Below, piece after piece: positions 1 through 28,026 of a stretch of DNA of 64,000 nucleotides (the first letter of the stretch is position 1; each line of letters begins with the position of its first letter). Position numbers and translations under genes: made by a program. Source of the stretch: Siniperca chuatsi (lineage: Eukaryota > Chordata > Actinopteri > Centrarchiformes > Sinipercidae); assembly GCF_020085105.1 (NCBI RefSeq), contig NC_058046.1:17384675-17448674 (forward strand), written 5' to 3'. Under the pieces are notes generated by a model. That model saw only the letters and a list, made by a program, of their open reading frames with translations. It ran no database searches and had not been told where the DNA came from.

Positions 1-786
1 CAAGTTATGCAGGCTGACAGTTCGTGTTCAGAGTTGGAGTGTATGTTGCTGTTGTCAGTGGCAGCAAATAAAACACATGAGCATCATTCAGCAAATCTAC
101 TTAAACTTGTGCAACATGAGGTTATGTCAGCTGACAGAGCGGCTGTAGTCTTGGTGCTGCTGAAGAGAAAAATGAGAAGGAGATTGAAGTCAACTGTGTA
201 TTCTTTCTTATTAGGAACCTTTGCAGAGCAGAGCTCTCCTCAGAGTGCAGTGGTCAAATTCCAATCTCAGAGGAAACAGGGAAATTCTTTGGTGCACGTG
301 TTTAGGTGCCTAAGACAGTCAGTGGTTGAAGCAGGGTGGGGTGCGTTGTAGAACGGGGGAGTGAAATAGTTGAAAGATTTGGCTCAATAGTAGAAGGAAG
401 GGTTATGATGACCCAGGTTCAGGCGAAGGCATGCTGAAAGAATTTTTTTTTTTTTGGGGGGGGGGGTGTTTTGCACCGCTCTTTTGCGGTCGTTTAGGGT
501 TACGCCTGCAGACATAAGTTTCTAATTAAAATTCCTGTTTATTGTGTGGCAGAGGCTTTTCTGTGTGATGGAATCCATGTGTTTCCAGAATGTCATCACT
601 AGTCATAAACAGACAGATTACTTTAGAGGCGTTATGGCGAGATATTCGTTCTGATGAACTAGGGGAAAATTTTACATTCAGTTTTTGTATTTTGGTATTC
701 AAATACAGATCATGACAGTATTTCTTGACATGATTCATGCACTCTGCCTTATAACTATTCATGAGCCCTCTCCTCTCTCTGTGTAG
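1..786 (+). other. cert1 intron (upstream part, open to the left)
   Basis: Lies before the first visible cert1 exon. It ends in a pyrimidine-rich tract (ctctcctctctctgtgtag). The long open frames here have no coding character and no family resemblance. A poly-T/poly-G run sits at 440-466. Confidence 0.7.
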
Positions 787-14835
<14,049 letters not shown>

Positions 14836-17060
14836 ACACAAAGAGGTAGCCAGGAACCCAAACACATCTTGCTTTCCAATTGAGAAAGCAACTAAACTGA
14901 TAGGTAGAACATTCATTAAACTGTTAATGGATGGGATATCTCCTGGCTGATGCTTTATCTGTAATTTTGAACCATGAAAAAGCCAGCAGATGTACAGAGT
15001 CAGTTATTATTTCAGTTTTGTTCATTTCTGGGATATTGACTTTTAATCTTCCTTTGTTTTTCAGGCTTGCAGATGACCAAGGTTGGCTACTGGAGAGACT
15101 ACATTGTTCAGCATTGAAAAGGCCCTCAATAACTACATGAACCATTCACCTGTCAAATAGAATGTGTTTTCAAACTTACTACACGCAGGACACCATATCA
15201 TCCAGGATGCCCCACAGGACACCTGCTTGTAGAAGAGACTGGTTTTTACGGCATCAATCCATCAGTAGTTGTCATCCCAGCTATATTATAATGGCAAAAC
15301 ACCATCTGTTGGTCATGGGTACATTTGTATGTAAATTCAAAAGTTTCCTAAGTGGTTTTTGAATTATTATTACCGATTATTTGCTTTTTTTGTAAATTGT
15401 TACATTGTACATTTCTTATGATTCCATACTTCTTGACTTTTTGGGGTTTGCTTTAATCGCTAGTATTACAGCTACTTGTTTTGCTGCTGCTAAAGTAACT
15501 ACCATGAGGGAGGAAAATAGATATTGACAGGAAAAGCATTGATGAGGTGTGGTACTGTATCTCCTCTTTCTTGCCTTCTCCAGTCCCTCTAGTGATGACT
15601 CTCTGCAGTTTGATGGGGGGTCAGAGTCTAAGCTTTGAAATCTTTATATTTCTAGATTGTTATAAAGTAGCTTTTGGAGAGCACCATGGACACAATGTAT
15701 TGTACAGAGAAAACAAACAAGTTTTCAGTTAGTTTACCAATGTGAGAAATGTGATTTGACTGTTAAACGCTTGAATTTGATGACACGGCCAAGAAAACCT
15801 GAAGTGGGAGTTAAACAGCATTTAACTAATTGACTCATGTTGGACAATATTTTTGACACAATTGAACTGATAATCATTAATTGGATATGGTCTATAGATG
15901 CTAAGTTGTGGTCTGTTGTCGGTGTGTATCTGCCTTTAACCTCCATATAAGACAAGGTTTCTGACAGATCTTTGCAAATGGCCAGCCATAGTGTCTAATA
16001 TAAAGATTCCTCTCTTTCACTGAGAGATGAGTGGATACATTTTGTATACCCTAGGTTGTTTTTCACCATTTTCAGCCCCTGATGAGGCAACAAAAAAAAT
16101 CTGTCTGTCCATTCACAAGTGTCATGTTTGTAAATTAGTACTGCTGCTATTGTGCAGGTAAAATTGTAAAATGTTGAGTAAGATATCACCTCCACCCTAC
16201 ACTCTGTCTTACTCTAACATTACATTTCACATGCCACACTACAGTCCAGTGGCCTCCTGCCCTTTGACTGATAAACTACCCCCAGAATGCCTTAGACACC
16301 AGGATGAACCCTAAAAATCCTGGTTATCGCTACTGTACAGCTACCAGATGTGCATTTATCAACACTGAAATGAAGCGGGGTGTTTAGGGTCAGCATTTCA
16401 CATCGTCTTACCTCACGATTTAAATTTACTCTAGATTGTGTATAATGCCATCAAAAGTTGGGAGTTTTGCAATCAGATCTGCAATGGTTGAAAATTCACC
16501 ATCAGATTTTTGGTCTAAGGGGTCAGAGGTTACGAAGGATCTGGATAATTGTTTTGCTGATGATTACAAGATCTAGATCTGCAAGCAATGTCAGCTGAAG
16601 AATTCATTTAGTGTTTTTAATTTTGATATTTTGTCAGTAATCTACACACTTTGTATATTTCTAAGTTGTACATCAGAAGTGTTATCATTTGCACTACATG
16701 TAATGCAATTTGACAATGTTATGTAAATTAAAATTGTTACACAACAGAAATAAGTGCAGTGTACTGTTTTGAGTGGCACTACTGTGAAGGTGAGGGTAAT
16801 TTCTTTAAAAAAAACTCAACTCCCATATTATGCATACATACACAGCAGTGATATGCAAATAGATGAAGTTCTTGAATATTGGGATCACAGAAATACTTCT
16901 TCAGTAGCTGAACAGTAGACATTGAATTTTAGCGGTTTATTTATAGGAGTCTCTTCTATATATAAATATGCATTGTCTTTACATTCAGTGATTAAAGTAT
17001 TTTTTCAGCAAATGGTAAAATATTGAGATTTACATAATAAATTATGGTCTCAACCAACGT
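14836..17060 (+). other. cert1: cert1 3' untranslated region
   Basis: Non-coding sequence after the TGA at 14833-14835. A canonical AATAAA at 17036-17041 is the last good plus-strand poly(A) signal before the neighbouring gene, giving a 3' UTR of about 2.2 kb. A possible 3'-UTR intron (GT at 14846 to the AG before 15065) is conceivable but unsupported beyond the dinucleotides. The end overlaps the likely 3' end of minus-strand pip5k1b. Confidence 0.6.
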
Positions 17061-18244
17061 GATCATGGATTTCAACATTTATAGTTGGATATGGTCTTGA
17101 AGAGGTATCGGACAGCTTCTAAGTGTTGGATGCATGTCTCATAACTTCTTGAAGAGGACACACTTATTCCGTATCAAAGGATATCCTGAGTAAAAGCATT
17201 TCAGTCATGACGCAAACCTCACAAAACTAGTAACTCCACATCAGAAATTATGTACAATATTCCTTCACTGTCTCTGTACATGTAGTATCAATGACTTACA
17301 GAGGTGTGCATTTGTAAAGAGTAAAAAGAGGAAAAAAAGTGCATATTCACATATCCAAATCTGTGCTTGTGTCAGGTAGCCCATCCACCTAAGCAACTTC
17401 TTCAGAGAAAAATATTTCTAATCATAACCAATGTCAAAAGTGACTTTTTCTCAAGAGCAAGTGCTTCATCCCTCCACTCTGTGCTTCATCCAAGATCCAG
17501 TAACTGTCTTTTCTCACTTTACAGCAACCCTTTGCCAGGGCTTCAGGTTACTGTCAGGGCAGCACAAATAACAGCCCAGCTAGGATACGGTGGCCACTTT
17601 AACCATGTCACAGTCTGTGTTTAGCCTCGGGAGCTTCAGAATCCATCAAGTCTGTTCATGTGAATCTTTTCTCATCCGGGTTGGCTGTGGTTACAAGCTT
17701 GTGTCCTTTCTGTGACATCGTCACATCCCTGTTGATCAGGGACAAAGACGCCATCATAAATTCACTGTAAACATTTCTCTTCTGATCAGCAACTAATGCA
17801 GTTGCACACTTTGAAAGTCTCTTTCATTTCTTTCTGGTCAGCAGGAAAAAACATTTAAAGAAATGTATCTACCCTCTCCTCATATGTATATATAAAAATG
17901 TTTAGATCTTTGTGTAGGCCATGAAAACAGTATACATACGTATATAAAACTTAATGGCACTGCATTGACGCATGCTCTAAAAAGCGACACTCAGTTCAGC
18001 CTTATGTTCATCACATTACATAATATGTCACATGGTTCCTGCAGATGTACATCGCTGTGACTCTGTTGGTGTCTTCTTTTAGTCCATCAACCTGTGGAGA
18101 ATCTCAGTCTTTTTATGTGTTGGCAATACAAGTGGCAACATGAATCTAGCAGCACTGGAAGTGGAGGCCAACCTGACCGGTCCAATGGAGTATGATGATT
18201 GTCTTATGATTGGCAGGAGGAAATGACGGTTGTAAAGCTGCTCT
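16930..18244 (-). other. pip5k1b: pip5k1b 3' untranslated region
   Basis: Read on the minus strand, it follows the TGA at 18247-18245. The best minus-strand AATAAA in reach is at 16941-16936, which would give a UTR of about 1.3 kb and overlap the end of plus-strand cert1 by roughly 100 bp. The exact cleavage site cannot be fixed from sequence. Confidence 0.5.
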
Positions 18245-18247
18245 TCA
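18245..18247 (-). CDS. pip5k1b: pip5k1b stop codon at the first base of the final exon
   Basis: Acceptor ttctcccctacag ends at 18248 and the first three exon bases are TGA. The final exon therefore contributes only a stop codon and the 3' UTR. If the upstream donor at 18433 were not used, translation would run on with VSCF and more residues. Confidence 0.85.
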   Translation of the reverse strand, partial: 

Positions 18248-21200
18248 CTGTAGGGGAGAAGAGAGAAAAGGATGATTGTTAAAGTAGTTTAGGCCTGTTT
18301 TGATAATGTGAACAAGCTAAACATGCATAAGCACAGATAACCAATATCTGAACCTTAAGAGGACAAAACAAGTCATGAATTCCCAAGAATGATCCCAATG
18401 TGACCGGAACTAACAAATGGAGAAACAACTCACCAAGTAGACATCGAGAACAGATCCGTCATCACGGTCTATGTCCACATCCATGGTGCTCTGCTCTGAA
18501 GTGAGGCAGATAGCACTGTCCTCCAGGGTAAACGTGGAGCTGGATGCAGCATCATCTCTGAAACAGAAAAAGATATTTTCATATTAACCTACGTAGTAGA
18601 CAGCCCTGAGTGTTTATTGTCTGGGTCAAAGGCAGTTAAAGTAAAGCAGCTGTATAAACAATCCTTGAAAACTGATGAAATACATTCTCTCCAGAAACAA
18701 ATCACACACTATGCAGAGGCTCTGACATCAAAGGAGATTATCCGACTGTGAGCAGGATGAGAAACCTGTCTGGTGTCGGGCCAGTGGAGGCCTCAGCTGA
18801 GAGGCTCATAGCCTCAGAAATGTCTCACAGGAAATGAACAAAATCTCCTCAAGATTGGCCAGATTTGACCACAATGACCAAGTCAAAATGAGACTCTTGC
18901 TGGGAGAGTATGTACCACAAATGGTCACATATTGCATAAAAGATAAGAATGAATTATTATTATAGAAAATTGCACACCTTAAATTTAAGTTTCAACTAGG
19001 GGGAAGACATGCGTCACAAGCTCATAGGCCAATTTTTTGGGGGGAAAGGAATGACATAAATGTTTCTGTCTCAAGATCTTAACCAGGATATTAACAAAAA
19101 CTGTAACATGAATAATATATTATGTGGCAGAGAATGTGTTCTAAATGATGACCAGGAAGTGTCACATATGCATAAAAAGATGTCACATATGTACGAGAGA
19201 GTGAAGTCTCGCTAAAGAGCAGCCTACAGAGCCATCACCTGCTTCTGCAAGTGCACAAAGGAGACCTCCAAGGCACAAAACCAAAACTATGCTTTTATCC
19301 CTTTATTACAAATGCATGTTAACTTCTCTTAGAAATTCCTGGGGGGGACCTGGAAAAGAAAACCTTTAAATTAAACTAAATGACAATCATAAAACTAGCA
19401 ACATATAAATGCACTTCAATAATGAAATATTGAGACTGCATCAGTACATGAATCAAATACATGGCTTTAAAAGTAGCTTGACCATCACGAGACAGAGTTG
19501 AATACTGTTCATCCTCCCTTTCTTTCATAGTTCTGGTTCAACCACCAGGGGGCAACTTGAGAGCTGTTTTCCTTTTATGTAAGTCAAATGACTCCCTGAT
19601 AAAATAAGGAATGTGTTTTTAACCTTTTATGACATGTGACTATTTTTTGTGTTCAAAGTCAAAATGAAAGCCAAGTAGAGAGAGTAGCAGAGAAGTACAG
19701 ATGTAGAGATAGATGGATGGATAAGGAGAGAGATAAACAACAGCTTTGTTTTAAAACAGTCCTACCCTGACACATCACACAACATAAGGTGTTACTACTG
19801 CAACAGGCAGACCAGCTGTCAGACAGGGATTATTGTTGGTGGATATACAGTCGCCACTGCACCGCTTGTCCTCTTTTGTCACAGTCTTTTCTGCAGCATA
19901 ATGGCACTAAGTAAGACTGTGTCAAAGCCGCTGTTTAAATATTTATGAAAACAGTTGACAGAACAATGTCAGCGCAGCAGCAGGTGACTGATGAGGGGAC
20001 AAGACCGGGCAAGTCACACAATGGAACCTCAAAAACCAAGCTGAACCTGAAACTGGAGAGGTGACACATAGAGGGCAGAGGACACAGTGTTCAGAAGCTT
20101 CTAGCGAGAAGCAGAATGAATCTGTCCTTCACTAACAGCCAGACGATGTAGTGAAATGAGAAAAAAGTGGGTTAAAGGTGTAATAAAATCTGTTGATGTA
20201 ATATGTTGATTATTATTTCATAATGTACAGTAACTTGTCATCAGATTTTGCAGTATAATATGATGTAATAAATAACTTCCACTATAAGTCAACACTACCA
20301 TTAAAACATTCTATGAATTATGTCGTAAGAATTGCTGGTTAATGAAATAAAGTCAAGCCAACCAAGCAAAAACATGCTTTCATGGAAAGATTTGTGTAGT
20401 ACTTCCGGAGTATTTCTTCTTCCCCTGTCTTGTACATGAAAGAGAAGTACCCACCATCACACCACTCATCCTTGGACTGTACTGTCCGTATGTTGTGTAG
20501 GAAGTATGTGTATGTGTATTGGATGCAGGTTGCCAAGCCAGCTGAGTCACCTGCTCCATGACGCATAGCACCAGTAAGACCATGTGATGTAAAAGCACAG
20601 GTGACAATAACGTAGGAGTGTGTCTGTGTGTTGGGCGTGGCCTTCCCTCTCATCCTCAAGGCCATTACTGTGTACAGTAACCTTGCATCATGGTTTTAAT
20701 GTGTTAAACTACACGTTCCACCGCTAAATCAACACAGAGTGTCATGATATAATGAAAGCAACCAGAAAGAGTAAAAAGACATCATACCCATCCTCTGTTT
20801 GGTTGTCTACGTTGACAAAGATGGAGGAGGTGGAGATGGTTCCCATGGAGGAGCCTTCGTAGAAGGACGGGTTGGTAGGGACCAGATCAGGATGCAGGCA
20901 TGAACCACCACTGAACACAGCTGGGGAGAAAACATTCACATGCATGTGATAACAGTAAAGGAGAACAAGTGCACACTTTCCTACATTTTCCATTTCCTAT
21001 CTTTCTGTCTGACCCTTAAATGCCAACATCTTTCAAACTCCATGCTCCCAGTTTGTTAAGCATGTTTTTTTTCCTAAATTTGTAGTTTCAAAGCCCAAGC
21101 CGAGACGAGACTTCTCAGAATTTTGAAAGCTCCAGATCCACAGAGACATTCTACAATTTTTTCCACAGGCCGTGTAGTACTACCCATGATGAGTAAACTT

Positions 21201-24200
21201 TGTAAATCAATGGAGTTCCCCTCTAATTGAGAGAACACACATCGACCAACACTGACACACACTGTCATAATTTCTTGGGTGACCAAAATTGCCCTAGCAA
21301 GCAAACAATATGATCAATACAGCTTTTTATAGCAGTATTGATCATATTGTTATATCCAAATGTAAAGCTGACACTGGATCACCCACAGGAAGACAGGAAA
21401 AAGAGTTATTGTAATTTTGTTGTGCTTTCCACTGTGGACTTCAAGTTTAAACAAGCCTAATGACTGAGACAAGGGCATGACAATTTGATTCAAGTTAATT
21501 GATTAAATGGTTCCAATAAAACTGTCACATATCTATCTGTATCAGATAAAGAGTAAAACTGATTTTCTCTATCCTCTTTCAGACGAATTTAGTAACTGTA
21601 AAGACAGAGTCAGGAAGTCTAACAATCCAAATTGCTTTATAGTATGTTTCGTCACAGCTGGAGACACTGGTGGGAGAGCGCTCGGTTGTAAAGAGAAAGA
21701 CGACACATGAACCCGTGACTTCTCTTTCACTCCACACCCACACTCACACCCACGCACTTGTTTCTCCCAGTGTGGCGTTGGCTAACACTCCTTCTTCATA
21801 TCAAACACAAAGGTCAGAAACTGCTGCTGAGTGTGTGCATCATTGCAGACACTCTCACCCTTTCTCAAACACCTGATTCATATACTGGGGTCAGATTATG
21901 ATCATGAGAGAGAGTGAGAGGGGAGGTGAGGATAGCACAGCTAAAACTACACATCTCTTTTTTTACACATGCCCTATGGACAAACACATGCACACATTCT
22001 GTATCTGTTTTCTTTCCATCAAGGCCCAACACTATATCAACCAGTGACACCATCCCCCCGGGGTAACATTTTTTATGGCCAAATGCAAGTGGCTGTTTAC
22101 GGGCCTCAAGTGTTTCTAAAAAGCTCTAATAAGCTACAAAAACTAGAAAATGACTGAAATGGCAGATTAGGAGGCAGTTTAGAGAGAGACATGGTGAGGA
22201 TAATTGTAACATGGCAAGTGCATTTATGATCAAATCATTTAGGTCTTTCAAACTATATGGAAAAAAATAGCTTGAGAGTGAGGTTTTCCTAAAAAGTTGT
22301 TGTTTTGCATACCTCGTCCGTCCAGACTGGCCAGACTGCAAGCTCCTCCCAGCCTGTCCCTCCTGTCCTCCTCGTTCCTCTTATCAGCGTGCGATGAAAG
22401 GATCTCCTGTGAGGACGACTTCAGAGCCGGGATGGAAGTACGAGTCCTCTTTGAAGGGGAGAATCGAATTACTGCAGAGCAAAAAGGAGAGTGTGGGGAA
22501 GACAAGAGAGAGATAAAGAGTCAAGGAAGCAGAAGCAGAAAGAGTAAGAGGAGAGGATAATTGGAGGAGATAGTGGAAAGAGACGATTATCCTGATTGAT
22601 GCAATGTTCGCACACAATAAAACGGCAATGCTCTGCCTCCAAAATTAGCAGTCAAGTCATTAAACTGTTAAAATGCACAGTGATGATTACACAAGTGTCC
22701 CCTACGCCATCCTTATTCTGCCTCCCAAGCAGGGCATGAAATTAAATCCTTTCCTGTCATCTCCCTCTGACGGGACTTGCTGATGGTTAATAGCACGGCT
22801 AAATCCTCAGATCGTTGCCTCAGCCATGTTAATTTCCAAAAGGGGGGTCCTGCATGGTTGCATAACATTGTTACTATATTTCATAAATGGTTTGAATGTT
22901 TCGGTCGTAAATACGACAGAGGATCAATCAATCTGTCATATATCGATCAGCTCTGCATGCCTGATTTCTGTGGAGTTAGAATCAGAATCAGAAATACTTT
23001 ATTGATCCCCGAGGAGAAATTGGTCACCTTACAGTTGCTCCTATTCTAGAATAGAAATATACTATAAATAAGCATAGAGAAATTATAAGAAAATATAAAA
23101 TAAGAAAATAAGAAATATGTAAAAAATATGTGCATGCTGAGAAATGGGATCTATTAATGTGTTAAAAGGCAGGCGATTAAAAGGAGAATCAACGTCATCC
23201 TTACTTCCTGGACTGAAGGAGTTTATTGACGTTTTTTTATCCACATCAGTGGTTTGTAACTGTGTACTTTTGTTTCTGGATTGCCAAACAACAAACTCAG
23301 TCTGTTTTGACTGAGGCAAAAGAAAAGAAAATAAAATGCTCTGTGTGATCGGGAGGACAATATTCCAGTTAATGTAACAAGTGAATTACCACTAATCTAA
23401 TATCTTATAATGTTACAGTGACTCACAAGTGCCCAGCAATAGACAATAAAAACTGCCTACAGATCGACTCTTCTTATCAGGCCAGGATTTCCTACTTCCA
23501 ATTGCTGCCCCTCTCTTTGTTTTTTGTGCATGTGGGCTGCTTTCCTGTGTGTGACGATGATCAAACTGCAAACTTACGTTGAGTCTTCCTGAAGACCCGT
23601 GTGCTCATGAACTTGAGGAAGCGGCTGGCATAAAACCCGGGCCGGTGCACAGAGACGGAGTCCTGAGGACAGGCAGAAAAAATACCAGGCTTTTAGAGTA
23701 TGTGACCAAATAAAAGGCTCATTCATAAAAGTAGCAGTGTCAGATTTGAGTAGGGTATCAACTTACGCCATCGTACACAAGGGCTTTCCACGAGTGTTCC
23801 AACTTTTTAATGAACCTGGGGAGAAACAAAACAAGAAGAAGCCTTGTCACAAATGTATCCACTTACACCAGAACTTCCCCTTTATGCTTGTTCAAACCTG
23901 AGACTCTTCCCCCTTGGTGCAACACAAATTTTTCATCATTTTAGCAGAAAATACATCATCACACATCTTTGAGTGAAGCAAGCTACCAGAAATAAGGCAG
24001 GTAAGTGGAGACAAGTTGGGCTTATTCATCCTTCCTCCCTGACCCGACCTCGCCTCACCCACTTTGTGTGCATTTGATGCCTCGACCAATCAGGCTGACA
24101 CAGATTTATGTGATGCTTTTAAATTTCCACAAGTCTGAAAAGCCACTGAGCCAAAAGGCTTCCTCCTCTGTTACCCGACGATTTTGCTCTCCGGACAAAA

Positions 24201-27200
24201 AAATCAATGTGTAAATAAAGAAGACTGATAGGCTGCTGTGTCCATTTAAATTGTGTTGGATAGAGAAAAAGTCTTGAGGCCTTTTAGGGGTTTGATGAAG
24301 TGGCTTGTAGCTCTTTCCATCAATGCAGGGTGATAATTCAATATTAAGAGGTCTTGTTGTAGGGCAAGCATCAATCGAAGCAGTTACTTTGAGAATTATG
24401 ACATGTTGTCATACTGAGTCCTTAACTATTCATGCACATTCCCTTTTAATTGAGGGAATGTCTTCATTAGCTATTAATGAGACATTTAACATTTCAGAAA
24501 TTGAGACATTTCTGCATATAATACACTCAGTTCTAAATGGGTTTAGTGGCCTCAACAGATAAATGAATTTTCTGATCAGTATTAATAAGAAAACACCAGA
24601 ATTAGAAATAAAATGACAGCAGGTTTATAATGTCATAAAGATCAGTACCTGTATGACTGTAGAATATCTATGATACCCAGGAAGATGAGCAGCTTTTCTT
24701 CTTTGTGTGTTTTGGCAGGGATGCCACCCATCCTAAAACAGAGTAAAAACATAGCAGCAGTCAGAGAATATCTACTGTGCTTCTTCTGCAATGCATGACA
24801 CTGTTCAAATAAAGGCAATGTGCCCACGTACTTTTACAAATGTTTGTAAAAGAGGCACTTACAGTATTTACATTCATGTGTATTGCTGTAAATACGCAGA
24901 TCAGTGGCTGTGTTTGTATTTGTGTAGCTATGGTTATATGAAAGCCTGACTGTGTGTACACTTAGTGTCCTGTGCGAGGTATGAGCATGGTTGTATAACT
25001 GTGCCTGTGAGAGAAAAGGTGGATATTAAGAGACAGACAAAGGCAGAGTGTGAATGCCCAAATATGTGCGCATAATATGTGTGTTTTCCCTCAGCTGAGC
25101 TGACTCACGTGTCGTCTGTGGTGAGGGCTTCAGCAGCCTTGCCGTCTCCTTGGATGGACTCCATGGCAGTGGAGTACAGCACCCTCTGACCCACAGGTCT
25201 CCTCCCGTCGCCCCCTGCCTGCCCCGGCTCACCCCCCTCTCTCTGGCTCTGGTCCAGGACGTGCACACCCAGCAGCAGGCTGTAATCCATGATCTTAAAG
25301 CTCTCCAGCACCTGTAGAAAGTTACAGGACATGCAGTAAATGCAGGAAATGCATGATGAGTCCATTGACACAAGACGCATTGTAATGACCTGTTTGAACA
25401 CTGAAAAGATTATTCTCCTGGACTGAATGCTTCACCTTCAGCTCCCCGACAGTAAATATTGTGACATTATGAAATGCTTTGAAAAACACAGTTTTTTTCC
25501 TCCCAGAACACTTTTATCACCCAATACGCTGCAGACCTAGCAAAAGAAAATATCTGTTTAAACCAGTTTTGAGCTAAATAAACAAGGTGTTTCTCCACAG
25601 TGAGCCAAGTGTTTACACACTGACCCGTCCGAGGAGCCTTTCGCCCAGTTTCCCAGAGACTCTGCGACTTCATGTCTCTGAGTGCTCGAGTAAAGCAGTC
25701 ATGGCAAGACAAGGGCAGAGAGAAAGGCAGGAGCTTGATCTGGGAATGGGACCAGAGTCACTGTCAGGTAGCCAGGCCTATCTTATGACCTACACTGGAA
25801 AAGAAAGTTACTGTACTGGTTTATAATTCTTGACTTGAATAAGTAAGTGTTTAAAAGGGGGTGGCAGAGAAAGAGAAAAAGAGAGAGAGTTGTCAGAAAG
25901 GGAGAGGTGAATATACTTATGCTTTCCATTCAGTCCCTTCAGTTCCCTTCAGTCAGAGAACAAGAATCAAAAACTCTCAATAAATCCTGTGTCAGAAAAC
26001 TCCCTGAAAGAAGAAATTGCCAAAAACACAACATTGTGACTAAGTCTGATGAAAAGTTTATCATTATTGTCTTAGGCATTCTTACTTACACTCCAGAAAT
26101 AACACATTCCTAAACCTAATAGGATTGGAAGCACTAAAAAAAACTTCTGATATAATCAAAGAGAGCTGTGACCCAGAATCCAGAGAAAACTGGCCTGTTT
26201 TTGTGAAGAATGTGAGACCAATAGTGTTTTGAAGTTGACCTACAACTTCGTCTCATCTTTCACTAGATAAGCCATTTTCAATGCATAGTCAAAGAAGACG
26301 TGATTAGTATTAGTTGTAAATCCAATTTGCATCTGTAATAGAAACTGCTGAGTGATGTGTAAAGTCATAGTCACACACATTCATACTCAAACACACACAC
26401 ACACACACACAAAATAGACTTAATGACTGACTCAAACAAACACTGGGGCTTTTGTCTGAGCTTTTCCTTTTCCATATCAATGATTTGCATCCCATCACTA
26501 GAACTCCCCCAGCATATTCAAACAGCAGCCATTTTGAATAGAGCCACACACACCAGGCTGCCTACAGAAGGCCATTACTGTGTGTCCTGGCCCCAGCTTT
26601 CCCAGACAAACAATCAAACCGTCACAGCAGAAAGAAAACAGCTGCATTTCTATGGTTGTTTGTGGAAAAGATTTTCTTTGGATTCTGAAAAATACTGTTT
26701 ATATGTACAGGCACAGAAAAATATCAGCTAGAGGAGTGTAATAGAGGCATAACAGCCAAGTGTTTGGGTCAAACACAGCTCAGTTTTCTCACAGTGAATG
26801 GGAAAGTATAATCCTAATACTCCTGTAGGAAGTGAGCTTTGTCACAGCATCCCCTGATCCTTAACAAATCTCAGTTGTTTGTCAGTATATTCCACCCTGA
26901 AGCACTCCTCCACCCATCTATCTCTGTGCCAGTAGGGCGATAAAGCTCCCCATAGTGCTCACTGGCGTGCCCCACTTTGCAGTGACACTAATATACTGCA
27001 AGCTCTTAAGTATGAGTCTGTCTGCTAGGTCTCTCATCCTTGGCATACGCTGACTCTGAGTCCAGGTACAATCACAGAAATGTATCTGCTAAAGTATGCA
27101 TCTGTAATACAACATATTGTACAACCTGCTACCCATGACACAACATATCAGATTAGGGACATGTGGCTTTTAACTTATATTTACCTGTCTTTACCTTAAA

Positions 27201-27980
27201 TTCAGCAGAACAGTTCCACAAAATTTCTATATTTTGGCACTGTCTTTTTTTTCTTCTTCTGTTCCTGATAAAACGTGTTCCAAAAATAAAACCTCTTGTC
27301 TTGTAACAACTGTAATAATGTAATTTTAAAACAATTTAAAAATCACTTGTTTCTGTCTCTGTTCTCTGATACTGTGAACATAAACGGAACATTATAAGAC
27401 ATCTGAACATGTCACCATGGGCTCTGGGAACTTAGGCATTTTTCACTATTTGCTGACATTTTATAGACCAAGCAATTAGTAGAAAATAGATAGATCAATA
27501 GATTAATCGATAATCATTAGTTGCAGCCAAGTAGTTGCAAGGTCAAGACCTTGGTCTTTTGCAGCTGAGAGTGAGAGAAGCCATTGTTGTCGCAGGATCA
27601 CATGGCTGAGAGGAGGGGGAACCATACACTAAATGGTTGTTTATGATTGGTTACATAGGCTGCTATGAAACCCATTGTCCAACTTCCAAGAATGCATGCC
27701 TACATTGTCTGAATCATTATTTCTGCACTCGTTTGTATGGGAGATTAAGGGACTCCTATTTCACAAATTCTCAAACAGAATTAAGAGTACGTAGATGTCA
27801 TTTAGCCTGGGTTATCCCCAACATGACGAGGCCTCAACTGTCAAACATTTGCTATGAACAAAACTGTCTTAACAACTTGACATCATCATCAGCATCACTA
27901 TCATCATTGTGTCTGTCTCAAAGACGGCTGCAGCACAGTCAGTGTAATGCAACAGGGACATGATTCTCTGATTCAAAGAG

Positions 27981-28026
<46 letters not shown>

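Larger units (their letters stand above)
20921..22312 (-). other. pip5k1b intron, 1.4 kb
   Basis: Holds a 150-bp relic of the same miniature element seen at 46120 (21081-21230) and a 17-bp perfect hairpin at 21304-21351. Nothing coding was seen. Confidence 0.7.

Noticed and set aside
7-351. 114-codon plus-strand open frame at the window start
   Set aside because: It is intronic to cert1 by position, has no motif, and does not continue the CERT protein into the PH exon.
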